This document shows, in pieces, positions 8,755 through 16,813 of a stretch of 64,000 nucleotides of DNA. Each line of letters starts with the position of its first letter. The stretch's first letter is position 1. Source of the stretch: Aquimarina algicola (GTDB taxonomy: Bacteria > Bacteroidota > Bacteroidia > Flavobacteriales > Flavobacteriaceae); contig NZ_VFWZ01000002.1 of NCBI RefSeq assembly GCF_006443095.1, positions 496,001 to 560,000 on the forward strand, given 5' to 3'. The position numbers were made by a program, and so were the translations under genes. The notes under the pieces were generated by a model. The model saw nothing but the letters and a program-made list of their open reading frames with translations, had not been told where the DNA came from and searched no databases.

Positions 8755-9318
8755 ATGGGGCTAGCTACTAATGCTGATAAAAAAAGGATAATTGAAATTA
8801 TCTTAGAATCTTTTAAAGACAATCAATCTGTAAACTACATTGTAAAACAAGACCAAAAACGGGTCAAACGAATTTCAAAATTAATAGAATATTCATTTTT
8901 TCAAGGAAGTGAATTTGGTGAAATTTTTATTTCTGAAGATCGTAATGCTGCTTGTATTGTCATCTTTCCAGATCAAAAAAAAACTACGTTCTATTCTATT
9001 TTATGGGATCTCAAATTAATGGCAGAAGTCATTGGTATCAGAAAAGTGAGAGCAGCACTAAAGCGAGAAGCTTTGCTTAAAAAAAACTATCCTAAAACAC
9101 CATATGTGCATTTATGGTATATCGGGGTTGATCCACCCCATCAAAAAAAAGGCATCGGAAGTGCATTACTGGAAGAAGTAATCACTTTTTGCGGAGACAA
9201 ACCTATCTATTTAGAAACCTCTGTGGTTTCAAATTTAGCCTGGTACGAAAAATTTGGTTTCGAATGTCTCAAAATATTAGACTTAGGATATATACTTTAC
9301 CTGCTTAAAAAAAACTAA
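8755..9318 (+). CDS. GNAT family N-acetyltransferase
   Basis: This 187-residue protein has the acetyl-CoA binding motif A of GNAT enzymes at about residues 122-140 (GVDPPHQKKGIGSALLEEV, with the Q-x-x-G-x-G/A pattern). The usual final strands follow (IYLETSVVSNLAWYEKFGF), including the ExS-N-x-x-x-Y-E-K-F-G-F segment common in small-molecule acetyltransferases. The substrate cannot be told from sequence. It lies four bases before an AraC-type membrane regulator, so the two form an operon and may be a cargo module carried by the element, for example acetylating and detoxifying an antibiotic or metabolite. That role is inference. Confidence 0.85.
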   Translation: MGLATNADKKRIIEIILESFKDNQSVNYIVKQDQKRVKRISKLIEYSFFQGSEFGEIFISEDRNAACIVIFPDQKKTTFYSILWDLKLMAEVIGIRKVRAALKREALLKKNYPKTPYVHLWYIGVDPPHQKKGIGSALLEEVITFCGDKPIYLETSVVSNLAWYEKFGFECLKILDLGYILYLLKKN

Positions 9319-9322
9319 CCAT

Positions 9323-10411
9323 ATGTTTGGAACAGAAATGCACCCTATTACTTTCGTAATATTGGTTTTGCAAGCATTTGTCTTATTTACTCAAATTATG
9401 TTTGTAGTAGCTAGACCTCATGACAAAACCAGATTACGTTTTTTAGTACTTACTATTACTTATATCTTCTATAACCTGTCTTCAGGTTTATTTCCTGATG
9501 AAAATATTCCTATAAGTATTATACTGCAAAATATCATTGCCTATGGCAGTGGTATTGTGGTAGCTGTTTATTTCATCTCCTATACCTATTGGGAATTTAA
9601 TATTTACCCCTTCAAATTGTTCGGTGTAAAATCATTGCTATATACTTTGGTTATTTCGTTCATAGTATTGTTTGTACTCCCTTATTACTTTTATGGTAGT
9701 TTGGATCTCTCAAGAAAGTTATTTTTAGCTGTTCCTTTGGTTATATCCGTTGCCTTTTTCGTACAAGTAACTAAGGTTTTAAACAAAATATATAAAGATG
9801 ACAGACAGAAATCTATAATTTTCAAATATAGAGTTCTTACTGGAAATGTAGGATTATTCACTTTGTCTTTAATGCCTGTTGTTGTTGCTTTTGGTGATTA
9901 CCAAGCAGTCGAACAATCCATTGTAAATTTTGGCTTTATTCTAATGATGGTCGTGTACATTGTAGAATTGAATTCTGAAGCAAAAAAAGAAGCTATTGTC
10001 CTTACTCAAATTCATAAAAAAACAAACACACCAACTACCTACGAAATGCAAATAGCGGATAAACTTATTCAAGATGTACTTGAGAAGCTTCAGCAATTTG
10101 AGGATGATCGAGACTATTTAAAAGGTAAAATCACCTTAAATATGCTCGCCAAAAGATTTGACACTAATTCTAGATATCTTTCACAAATAGTCAACTCTAA
10201 TAAAGGGAAATCTTTTACACAATACATTAATCATCTAAGAATAGATTATGTGAAAGTTAGATTAGAAGTAGATGAAAAATTCAGAAATTATACCTTAAAA
10301 GCAATTGCAAATGACATTGGTTATACCTCTACTGAAGCTTTTCAGAAAGCATTTTACAAAAAAGAAAATATCAAGCTATCAACATATTTAAAAAAACTAA
10401 GGGGCAATTAA
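9323..10411 (+). CDS. AraC family regulator with N-terminal multi-pass membrane domain
   Basis: The protein has 362 residues. Residues about 8-215 contain seven or so hydrophobic helices, and about 240-360 form an AraC-type double helix-turn-helix (ITLNMLAKRFDTNSRYLSQIV for the first HTH; LKAIANDIGYTSTEAFQKAFYK for the second, with the F-x-x-x-F-K-K pattern). This membrane-plus-AraC design is frequent in Bacteroidota and suggests sensing in the membrane with direct control of DNA. It follows the acetyltransferase by four bases and probably regulates it or linked genes. Its stop codon lies inside the stem of the terminator at 10401-10425. Confidence 0.85.
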   Translation: MFGTEMHPITFVILVLQAFVLFTQIMFVVARPHDKTRLRFLVLTITYIFYNLSSGLFPDENIPISIILQNIIAYGSGIVVAVYFISYTYWEFNIYPFKLFGVKSLLYTLVISFIVLFVLPYYFYGSLDLSRKLFLAVPLVISVAFFVQVTKVLNKIYKDDRQKSIIFKYRVLTGNVGLFTLSLMPVVVAFGDYQAVEQSIVNFGFILMMVVYIVELNSEAKKEAIVLTQIHKKTNTPTTYEMQIADKLIQDVLEKLQQFEDDRDYLKGKITLNMLAKRFDTNSRYLSQIVNSNKGKSFTQYINHLRIDYVKVRLEVDEKFRNYTLKAIANDIGYTSTEAFQKAFYKKENIKLSTYLKKLRGN

Positions 10412-10425
10412 CAAAATTGCCCCTT
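10401..10425 (+). terminator. Rho-independent terminator, bidirectional
   Basis: GGGGCAATT (10401-10409) pairs perfectly with AATTGCCCC (10415-10423) around a five-base loop and is followed by TTATTCTT. It overlaps the stop codon of the AraC gene and separates it from the convergent glycosyltransferase. Confidence 0.8.
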
Positions 10426-10460
10426 ATTCTTATAATCAAGTATTTACCTAATTTAGCTTT

Positions 10461-11642
10461 CTAAATAAAAGCATTTTTAAAATGTATAAGGTTTTTCTGA
10501 GTATACGAACGGTTTTTCCAAACCCATTTCTTAGCATTTTCACCTAATTTATTGCGAAATTCTGGTTCCTCAATTAATTGTATCAATGAAGATTCCCATT
10601 CTGGCAATTTCAAAGCTAATATCCCATTTTTTTTATGGTCTATAACTTGAGCATAAGAAGAATGTTCCAAAGCAATGACAGGAACTCCAATTGCTGCTGC
10701 TTCCAAAAATTGTATGGTATTTGAATATGCGTAATAATTTAAAGATCGCATTGGAATAAGCACCACATCGAAATGTAAATTCTTCAAGGTCTGATAATAA
10801 TCCAGAAAACTTACAGATTTATGATAGGTAATATCCACCTCTTTTAAAACCTCTACTTCTTTTGCGTTCTTGCCATTCCAACCAAATATCACCAGCTCTA
10901 CTTTATCTTTGTATTTTTCTTTTATTTTTTTAAACATAGGAAGAAAATACCTATAATCTGCTGCGGATTTAAGTGATCCGATTATACCAACTCTTACTAT
11001 ATTATCATTAGGTTTTACAACTGAAGAAATACCTTCAAACCCAATACTGGAGATCAGTGAAGGAAGCCAAAAGAATTCTATCTCTCTTTGTTCCATTTCA
11101 CTTCTGTCTAACCACTCCTGGTATAATGTACATAATCGTTTTATTGGAGTGGTAATCATATCCATAAGGATCAGGTTTTGTAACAATTGATCTTGTTCTT
11201 CTTTTTTAAATACCTGATGATCCGGATGCGATTTTGGAATGTTATGAATCTGCCGTGTAATATCCATTACTAAATATATATTTGGATTCAAAACTCTGAT
11301 TGCTTGAAACAAATACGTATAGTTACCCGTAAGCATTGGAAAAATGATGTAATCCGCCCATCGTATTTCTTCTTCTTGTAACGTATCCGTTCCAATTGTA
11401 AAGGTTTTTGCAAAATCCCACTTAGTAACCGAGGTTACACGGGTTTCAAAACCGTCTACAGATCCCAATTCTAAATACGGAAGGATCATTCGATAATAAC
11501 CATCTGAATTTAATAATGGTGATACATACAATAGCCGTACCGTGTCTGTAGATGATTTTTCAATAGCTAAACCTTCCTTTATTTCTGACTTTTTTAATAA
11601 TTCTCGAACCTTTTTCATTCTTTTTTCGCTTTTGTTTTTCAA
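10461..11642 (-). CDS. Glycosyltransferase, GT4-like (GT-B fold)
   Basis: This 393-residue protein has the layout of a two-domain GT-B glycosyltransferase. The N-terminal domain starts at about residue 36 (LLYVSPLLNSDGYYRMILP). The C-terminal nucleotide-sugar domain has VRVGIIGSLKSAADYR at about 217 and a donor-binding stretch near 310-335 (NTIQFLEAAAIGVPVIA), with the usual E in the E-x7-E region. There is no signal peptide or membrane helix. The end of an operon with replication or regulatory genes of a mobile element is an odd place for a sugar-polymer enzyme. It may glycosylate modified DNA, a virion or pilus component, or a host surface polymer; none is shown. Confidence 0.75.
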   Translation of the reverse strand: MKNKSEKRMKKVRELLKKSEIKEGLAIEKSSTDTVRLLYVSPLLNSDGYYRMILPYLELGSVDGFETRVTSVTKWDFAKTFTIGTDTLQEEEIRWADYIIFPMLTGNYTYLFQAIRVLNPNIYLVMDITRQIHNIPKSHPDHQVFKKEEQDQLLQNLILMDMITTPIKRLCTLYQEWLDRSEMEQREIEFFWLPSLISSIGFEGISSVVKPNDNIVRVGIIGSLKSAADYRYFLPMFKKIKEKYKDKVELVIFGWNGKNAKEVEVLKEVDITYHKSVSFLDYYQTLKNLHFDVVLIPMRSLNYYAYSNTIQFLEAAAIGVPVIALEHSSYAQVIDHKKNGILALKLPEWESSLIQLIEEPEFRNKLGENAKKWVWKNRSYTQKNLIHFKNAFI

Positions 11643-11656
11643 CCTTTTTTCACCTC

Positions 11657-11956
11657 TTAGATTTCAACAGGTTCGCCTTCAAAATACTTTTCGATCAATC
11701 TATCTGTAGTACGATCATAGATGAGTATAAAATTTGCTTTGTCTCCATATTCCTGAACTTTTTTATGTAACCCATCCAATCCTTTTTCTGGATCGAGAAA
11801 TCTGGAGTACCCACTTTTCCAATCAAATGAATAGAAAGTACTGGATTCATCATCTTGGGTAGGATCTATAGCTTCTTTATCTTTAAAATATACTACCATT
11901 TTATATCTGGAGTGTTCTTTAGGATTCCACCGTTTTCTTTTTTTCCTAGTTTTCAT
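11657..11956 (-). CDS. Hypothetical protein, 99 aa, basic N-terminus
   Basis: This 99-residue protein starts with a very basic segment (MKTRKKRKRWNPKEH) and continues with an aromatic, mixed-charge domain (SFDWKSGYSRF, FILIYDRTTDRLIEKYF). Its ATG overlaps the stop of the upstream 163-residue gene (11953-11956), which shows an operon with coupled translation. The basic tail suggests nucleic-acid contact. I recognise no family with certainty; it resembles the small conserved proteins found in Bacteroidota mobile elements. Confidence 0.65.
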   Translation of the reverse strand: MKTRKKRKRWNPKEHSRYKMVVYFKDKEAIDPTQDDESSTFYSFDWKSGYSRFLDPEKGLDGLHKKVQEYGDKANFILIYDRTTDRLIEKYFEGEPVEI

Positions 11957-12444
11957 TGTGTAAAATGTTTAATTAAAACACCCAACGGAATGTCTTTGAT
12001 AAGGTCTATACCCTTATATCCTTTAACCCATACTTTGTCATGACTTGTGATTATACAAATCTGCAACTGATCAACACCAATGTTATGCGTATCAGAAAAC
12101 TCTACCATAAAGGCTTCTATTCCCTGTACCACTTTAGCTTCCAGATTGAACAATCCAGAAGGTTCAGAATTTGTAAATAGGGTAATCAATTCTTTTACAG
12201 GAATCTTTTTAACTGGTCTTCCCTGATTATGGACTGCAACATTTATAATTGTTCTATCCTTAAAAATTCGTACTACTAATCTATCCTGCGGTAAGCCAGT
12301 TTCTTTGGATAGTTTTGAAAAATAATTAATGATATTTTTAGTTACTTTGGATTCATATCCAAAAACATCAACATTCAAATTTTGAACAGCTTTTTTCAAT
12401 TTTTCTGCCAACCTTGGGCTTCTTCTTTTTGTTTTTTGTTCCAT
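11953..12444 (-). CDS. Hypothetical protein, 163 aa
   Basis: This 163-residue protein has a basic start (MEQKTKRRSPRLAEKLKKA) followed by a folded domain without cysteines or membrane segments. The central part (RLVVRIFKDRTIINVAVH) and the end (LQICIITSHDKVWVKGYKGIDLIKDIPLGVLIKHF) read as alternating strands and helices. The gene lies 20 bases after the winged-helix protein and overlaps the next gene by four bases, so it belongs to one minus-strand operon from the HTH regulator to the glycosyltransferase. No family recognised. Confidence 0.65.
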   Translation of the reverse strand: MEQKTKRRSPRLAEKLKKAVQNLNVDVFGYESKVTKNIINYFSKLSKETGLPQDRLVVRIFKDRTIINVAVHNQGRPVKKIPVKELITLFTNSEPSGLFNLEAKVVQGIEAFMVEFSDTHNIGVDQLQICIITSHDKVWVKGYKGIDLIKDIPLGVLIKHFTQ

Positions 12445-12464
12445 TTTTTCACTTTTTTATTTTA

Positions 12465-13817
12465 TTATTCCTTCAATTTTGGGTCTAAAACAGCAGCATA
12501 AAATTTGCTCAACAGCTCTGGTATCCCCAATTTACCTATACGCTGTTCGCACTCCCTGAAGACCGTTAAACGGGGTTGTGCTTCTGTTGTATCTTTCTTT
12601 TCGTTATTCCTGAATTTTCTAATTTCTTCCCGTAAAACCTTTTTTAATTTTAATCCTTCCTTATGCCTTTTATCAGCTTGATACCAAGGCATTGTTCCTG
12701 CAAAACCACCTTCAGCTTTCGGGTCAAAGTATTCATAGGGAAGCTTGATAAAACGATGATCAGGGTCACGATCAACATAATCACGGGCAATGTGAATTCG
12801 GGATTTGTAGACATTGTGAACATAATCCATTTTTTTATCCGAAACAGGTTCATACCATTGATACAAAAGGGTTAATGCAAGGTTACATTGTCGCTTATTG
12901 AGCCAGACATCTTTGTATAAAACCTCTTTTGCTAATCCCCATAACTCTTTGACATATTTCGATAGGAAAGCGTGGCGGGATGCATCACAAGGGGATTCAT
13001 ATCCCTCCTTGCTTTCTCCGATCTCGATGTTTTCCGCGCTGGTTTGCCTACCCTGCGCAGTTTTTTCATCAAGCTCGGTTTTTTCCCGCCAAGCATCTTT
13101 CCTTCGTGCATCTTCTTCCAAAAGGTCTTTCCTTCGTGTTTTTTCAGTTTCTTTTTTAGCTTTTTTTTCAGTTACATCATTATCCGTGAGCGAGAGCGAA
13201 CACCTTTCTTCTGTTTTTTCAGCACTTTTATGAGTCTTTTTTTCAGTCAATCCCAAATCTGAATCGAAATTCACTTCCCAACTGTTCTGAAGTTTTTCAA
13301 CAGCTATTATTCTATTATTTCTTTTATTAGTTTTTTTACTAGTGTATGAATGAGGACATTTTGGAGTATTATTATTTTTAATACTCTGATTTTCAATGTT
13401 TAAATTTTGATCATTCTGTCTGTTCTGTTTTACCTTATCAACACTTCCCACCCCTTTTATCCACAGAATTTTAGGGTTTATGAACAGCTCATAACTGGAA
13501 TGAGAACCATGCCATATCTTTTCGGTTAAAATGCCGCATTCTAACAAACGATCTATGTGCCTTTGGATAGTTCTCCCACTAGCTTGAGTGATCTTAGCTA
13601 GTTGCATATTATTTGTCCTTAAAGAAGGTAGGTTACACGGATCAATAGGTGTTACCTTATTTGACTTCACCAATGAAACTCCATAAATTTTAATGACTTC
13701 TTTTGCGGTAGCCAGCATTGACTGCCTAATCTTTGTACCAATGGTTTGTTGATCATTGTTGAACCGAAATACAAATTGATCCAACGCCTGAAATGAAATG
13801 GAATAATTAATAATCAT
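12465..13817 (-). CDS. Winged-helix DNA-binding protein, possible replication initiator
   Basis: The best start is the ATG at 13817 (MIINYSISFQALDQF), giving 450 residues. A TTG at 13901 would add a hydrophobic, non-conserved-looking stretch. Residues about 65-125 form a winged helix (NNMQLAKITQASGRTIQRHI, then LLECGILTEKIWHG and a wing), a layout seen in plasmid and ICE replication proteins. A long charged, low-complexity linker (about 150-275, rich in K, E, T and R) follows, then a helical C-terminal domain with aromatic residues. The context of HTH regulators and an integrase fits a mobile-element replication or control protein. The initiator role is inference; I see no endonuclease or primase motif. 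Confidence 0.65.
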   Translation of the reverse strand: MIINYSISFQALDQFVFRFNNDQQTIGTKIRQSMLATAKEVIKIYGVSLVKSNKVTPIDPCNLPSLRTNNMQLAKITQASGRTIQRHIDRLLECGILTEKIWHGSHSSYELFINPKILWIKGVGSVDKVKQNRQNDQNLNIENQSIKNNNTPKCPHSYTSKKTNKRNNRIIAVEKLQNSWEVNFDSDLGLTEKKTHKSAEKTEERCSLSLTDNDVTEKKAKKETEKTRRKDLLEEDARRKDAWREKTELDEKTAQGRQTSAENIEIGESKEGYESPCDASRHAFLSKYVKELWGLAKEVLYKDVWLNKRQCNLALTLLYQWYEPVSDKKMDYVHNVYKSRIHIARDYVDRDPDHRFIKLPYEYFDPKAEGGFAGTMPWYQADKRHKEGLKLKKVLREEIRKFRNNEKKDTTEAQPRLTVFRECEQRIGKLGIPELLSKFYAAVLDPKLKE

Positions 13818-13922
13818 AGTAATTGTTATCTTTTCAAATTGAAAATCAGGACATAAAAACTCCACAATTGCCCAAAAGCAACTGATGACCGTTGTTCCCA
13901 ATTTTAATAGAATTTATAATGC

Positions 13923-14057
13923 TTAATCCTCCCTTTTGATAAGTACCTTTATGTAATGAACAGGTGTGGTACTTGGTCTTCTTCTTGGCTTAAATACCTG
14001 GTTTATTTTACTAAGGAGTTCTTTCCTTTGAGATTCTCGAATTGTGACTATCTTCAT
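13923..14057 (-). CDS. Small basic protein, 44 aa
   Basis: An ATG at 14057 opens a 44-codon frame ending in TAA at 13923-13925. The product begins MKIVTIRESQRKELLSKI and is strongly basic in its middle (FKPRRRPST). It sits 20 bases after the HTH regulator stop and about 105 bases before the winged-helix gene, on the same strand, with GGGAAAAC just before its ATG. Its size and position suggest a small operon member that binds nucleic acid, but no family is known to me. It is easily missed by length cut-offs. Confidence 0.5.
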   Translation of the reverse strand: MKIVTIRESQRKELLSKINQVFKPRRRPSTTPVHYIKVLIKRED

Positions 14058-14077
14058 TGTTTTCCCTTGACTTTAAA

Positions 14078-14377
14078 TTATGCAGATTCACTTTTCTCTA
14101 TATGCTCCTCGTCAGCTAGTTCTAACTCTAACTGTATAATGCGCTTTCCTCGCTGCTGAAGGGATCTTCTTTTTTCCTGCGCTTCTTCATTCATTTTAAT
14201 CACAGCTTCAATAAGCTTATCCTGATTATAAGAACGTAACGTGTTTCCTTCTAAAAATTTAGTCACCGTTGGTCTGGTCAATCCAGATCGCTCAACTAGT
14301 TTGTGAATAGGCTCTTTGTAGTAGTTGTAGAGCGTTTCCAATTGTTCTTCAAATTCTTTTTTTGTGTACATCCCCAA
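14078..14377 (-). CDS. Small helix-turn-helix regulator, 99 aa
   Basis: Residues about 23-45 form a helix-turn-helix (IHKLVERSGLTRPTVTKFLEG, with the S-G-L-T-x-x-T-V-x-x-F pattern of Cro/LacI-like domains). The rest is a charged helix ending in an acidic tail. It is the first gene of the minus-strand operon and faces a plus-strand gene across 249 bases filled with TATATAAATTTTATA motifs, the classical layout of a divergent repressor with its operators. It is probably a repressor of itself and of the divergent gene. Confidence 0.8.
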   Translation of the reverse strand: MGMYTKKEFEEQLETLYNYYKEPIHKLVERSGLTRPTVTKFLEGNTLRSYNQDKLIEAVIKMNEEAQEKRRSLQQRGKRIIQLELELADEEHIEKSESA

Positions 14378-14389
14378 GTGTTTTAAAAA

Positions 14390-14611
14390 AATATATAAAT
14401 TTTATACTAAGTTTATATAAATTTTATATACATTTGCAACTAACAACGAAATAACAAGTTGTTTTTGTTTGTTGTATATAAATTTTATACAATTATCATC
14501 AAATCTATATAATATTTATATAATAATTACTATGCAATGTAAACAACTCTAATTGATTAAAATACAACTAACTCATTATCAATATATAAAATTTATATAA
14601 ATTTTATATTT
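14390..14611. promoter_or_regulatory. Divergent control region with repeated AT-rich operator-like motifs
   Basis: Near-palindromic TATATAAATTTTATA motifs lie at about 14391-14407, 14412-14431 and 14475-14490, with a double form at 14582-14611 (ATATAAAATTTATATAAATTTTATAT) and a related TATATAATATTTATATA at about 14506-14522. They sit between the HTH regulator and the divergent 255-residue gene. Five spaced copies of one motif in a divergent promoter fit cooperative repressor binding. The AT content is so high that some similarity will be due to composition. Confidence 0.65.
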
Positions 14612-14626
14612 TAACACTCATTTAAC

Positions 14627-15394
14627 ATGTCGCAACTCAAAATAATAGACAAACAAACCCTGAAACTAGTGGATTATCTAATAGCTTTACACAAGAAAAC
14701 AGACACTAATCCCGATCTTGTAACCGACTATTCTTTTGGGGTGAAATTTTACCCTTATAATAAGTACATAGTAACTCACATGAGAGGAAAAGAGGTAGAA
14801 GGAGGTAAAGGAAAGCACGCGCCACATCCGCTTATAATTGAAATTGGAAAGCACTTTAATATAGATTTCAATTTCTTTTATGATCAGACTATTGATGTTC
14901 AAGATGCCTTCTTATCAAAAGAAAGGGTAGCCTATAACCCTAATAAAGAATTTATTGATGGAATATTTGAAGAAATTGATAAGCGTTTTGAACTTTTTAC
15001 ACAAGAAAACAGGCTTTTAAAGAACAAGGAAGAAAGAGAGATTTGCAAGAACACAGAAAAAGAACTATTTAACATCAAAGTTCACCTAAATAAATCCTTT
15101 TCTGGAGCTACTCTTGTTGAAAAAAGAGCAGATATTATAGAAATGTTTGACAGAATGATTTTGTTATGTCGAGAGAAAATAGAAACATCGATATCCAAGA
15201 TGAGTCTCGAACAGCGTATAGCTAAACTAAATAATGAAGTAGTGCAAGGCGCAGAAGATAAAGTGATAAAACTTGAAAGTACTATTCAGAAACTAACAAG
15301 TGACTTGGCAGAATGCAGCAAAACAGCTATTGAAGCTCAGAAAGGACAGAACGAAGCTCTTAAAGAACTATTAGCTATAAAGAGTAAGAATTGA
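14627..15394 (+). CDS. Hypothetical coiled-coil protein, 255 aa
   Basis: This 255-residue protein is transcribed away from the HTH regulator. Residues 1-95 look globular (LKLVDYLIALHKK, then VKFYPYNKYIVTHMRG), with a weak resemblance to a helix-turn-helix or phage-regulator N-terminal domain. Residues about 115-255 are highly charged heptad-like helices ending in KELLAIKSK, consistent with a coiled coil and oligomerisation. There is no membrane segment. It is the first gene of the plus-strand side that leads to the integrase, so an early regulatory role is plausible. A hairpin with a T-tract follows about 100 bases after its stop. Confidence 0.6.
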   Translation: MSQLKIIDKQTLKLVDYLIALHKKTDTNPDLVTDYSFGVKFYPYNKYIVTHMRGKEVEGGKGKHAPHPLIIEIGKHFNIDFNFFYDQTIDVQDAFLSKERVAYNPNKEFIDGIFEEIDKRFELFTQENRLLKNKEEREICKNTEKELFNIKVHLNKSFSGATLVEKRADIIEMFDRMILLCREKIETSISKMSLEQRIAKLNNEVVQGAEDKVIKLESTIQKLTSDLAECSKTAIEAQKGQNEALKELLAIKSKN

Positions 15395-15490
15395 TTGGAA
15401 TAGATAGACCATCTAAACTTTTATTGTCTATTTAATAAAGGTCGGTAAAGGTCAAATTTGGAAAGAGTAGTGTAAACTTATGTTAATTTG

Positions 15491-15524
15491 AACTGTCACG
15501 TTATCGTGACGTGACGGTTTTTTT
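15491..15524 (+). terminator. Hairpin with T-tract: terminator or operator
   Basis: AACTGTCACG (15491-15500) pairs with CGTGACGGTT (15510-15519), one wobble pair, and is followed by seven T. An alternative fold pairs GTCACG with CGTGAC at 15505-15510 around TTAT. It lies between the coiled-coil gene and the MerR-like gene, where it can stop the first transcript. The CGTGAC repeats could also be a binding site. Confidence 0.6.
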
Positions 15525-15561
15525 ATATATTAGCTTTTATAAAATACTAAAAGTAAAAAGA

Positions 15562-16329
15562 ATGAAATCAAATCAAGAAGATTTTACGCCCCATAGTGAA
15601 GCTTTGAATGAACTAATATTCGAGAGTAAAGCAATGGTTGGGATCAACAGAATGACTTTACACACATGGCGATTAAAGGGCATTCTGGACGACAAAAGAG
15701 ATACAAACAGTACAAACAGATATAACTACTATAGTGCTTTAGATGTTATTCTCATAGGATTACTAAATGAAATGAAAAGTTTGCGATTCTCACATGCTGA
15801 AATGAAAGCTTGTAAAGAAGCCATCCTTGCTCCTATTTTAGCTAAAGATGGAAAAGAGTATCCCGCCCTTGAATATTATACATTTTTGGTATTGCTCTAC
15901 AATCAACCTATATACACAATCATAACTTACAACAAAGGAATTGAAGGTGTCTGGATGCTTGATGAAAAAGATTATTTCTCAAAACTAAAGTCCGGAGAAA
16001 TCGAAAACCATACGGCACTTTCATTACATAAAGCAATTAAGATCAATCTTGATCCTGTTTACAATATACCTGAATTCTGTAAGCTGGCAGGATTAACAGA
16101 CGATGAATTAAAGGTTATTGAGATTATACGTATGAAAGAATACAAAACTATTCGTGTTCTCAAGAAAAATGGAAAAATGGATTGCGTTGAAGGTACAGAA
16201 AGAATTGAAGATGCAGAAAGAATAGAAAAATTGCTGAGAAATGGAGATTACCAAAACATAGAAGTAAAACAAAACAACGACAAAATTACTGTAGCTCACA
16301 GACTAGTGAGAACAGATTTTAAAAGATAA
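15562..16329 (+). CDS. MerR-like helix-turn-helix protein
   Basis: From the ATG at 15562 (MKSNQEDFTPHSEALNE) the protein has 255 residues. An upstream GTG at 15511 falls inside the hairpin and is unlikely. Residues about 22-90 resemble a MerR-type winged helix (MVGINRMTLHTWRLKGIL, then RYNYYSALDVILIGLLNEMK), where MerR proteins read the second helix as Y-S-x-x-D-V. A helical C-terminal region of about 165 residues has no recognisable ligand domain. It precedes the excisionase-like gene and the integrase, so it may control excision or integration. Function by context only. Confidence 0.65.
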   Translation: MKSNQEDFTPHSEALNELIFESKAMVGINRMTLHTWRLKGILDDKRDTNSTNRYNYYSALDVILIGLLNEMKSLRFSHAEMKACKEAILAPILAKDGKEYPALEYYTFLVLLYNQPIYTIITYNKGIEGVWMLDEKDYFSKLKSGEIENHTALSLHKAIKINLDPVYNIPEFCKLAGLTDDELKVIEIIRMKEYKTIRVLKKNGKMDCVEGTERIEDAERIEKLLRNGDYQNIEVKQNNDKITVAHRLVRTDFKR

Positions 16330-16426
16330 TTACAATTAACGCAAGATGACCGCTACAAGTCATGCACACTTATCACTACTGTTTTGACCGACGCTACAAT
16401 TGGAGAAGCAGCAATTAAGTATTAAA

Positions 16427-16798
16427 ATGAATACAAATGAAAAGAAAGAAATGTTTATTGAAATTACTGAGTTATCAGAAATTATAAAAGCAACCGATTT
16501 AAGGGCTACAATGAAATGGTGTGAAGACTATAACCTTCCAATAATACCAGTTGGAAATAAGAAGATGACATATCGTTTTTTAGCTGAAGCTGCATTAGAT
16601 AATCGTATAATTCAAGTTCTAAAAAAACTGCATCCATCAAACTGGAAAAATCTTTATAATTTATATAAAGATAATGACCTATTCGGTTACCAGATTGCAA
16701 CTCAAAACGAATCAGCAGAACCCTTAACTCTTGAAACTAGAACAACAAAAAAAAACCAACCAGTATCAAAATATGCACAATTACTCGCAAAAGATTAA
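16427..16798 (+). CDS. HTH/excisionase-like protein
   Basis: The preferred start is the ATG at 16427 (MNTNEKKEMFIEITELSEI), 123 residues; a TTG at 16400 would add nine. Residues about 10-50 have the layout of a helix-turn-helix of the MerR/excisionase type (LSEIIKATDLRATMKWCEDYNLPIIPVGNKKMTYRF), where the short wing follows the recognition helix. It ends 15 bases before the integrase gene, the usual place of a recombination directionality factor. Excisionase is the most likely role but is not proven by sequence. Confidence 0.6.
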   Translation: MNTNEKKEMFIEITELSEIIKATDLRATMKWCEDYNLPIIPVGNKKMTYRFLAEAALDNRIIQVLKKLHPSNWKNLYNLYKDNDLFGYQIATQNESAEPLTLETRTTKKNQPVSKYAQLLAKD

Positions 16799-16813
16799 TT
16801 AAATATAAATACT

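Noticed and set aside
12650..13262. Several open frames within the winged-helix gene on both strands
   Set aside because: They lie in other frames of a 450-residue gene with a proper start and a winged-helix domain, and show no features of their own.
15511..15561. GTG start of the MerR-like protein
   Set aside because: It lies inside the hairpin and T-tract; the next ATG at 15562 gives a normal start.
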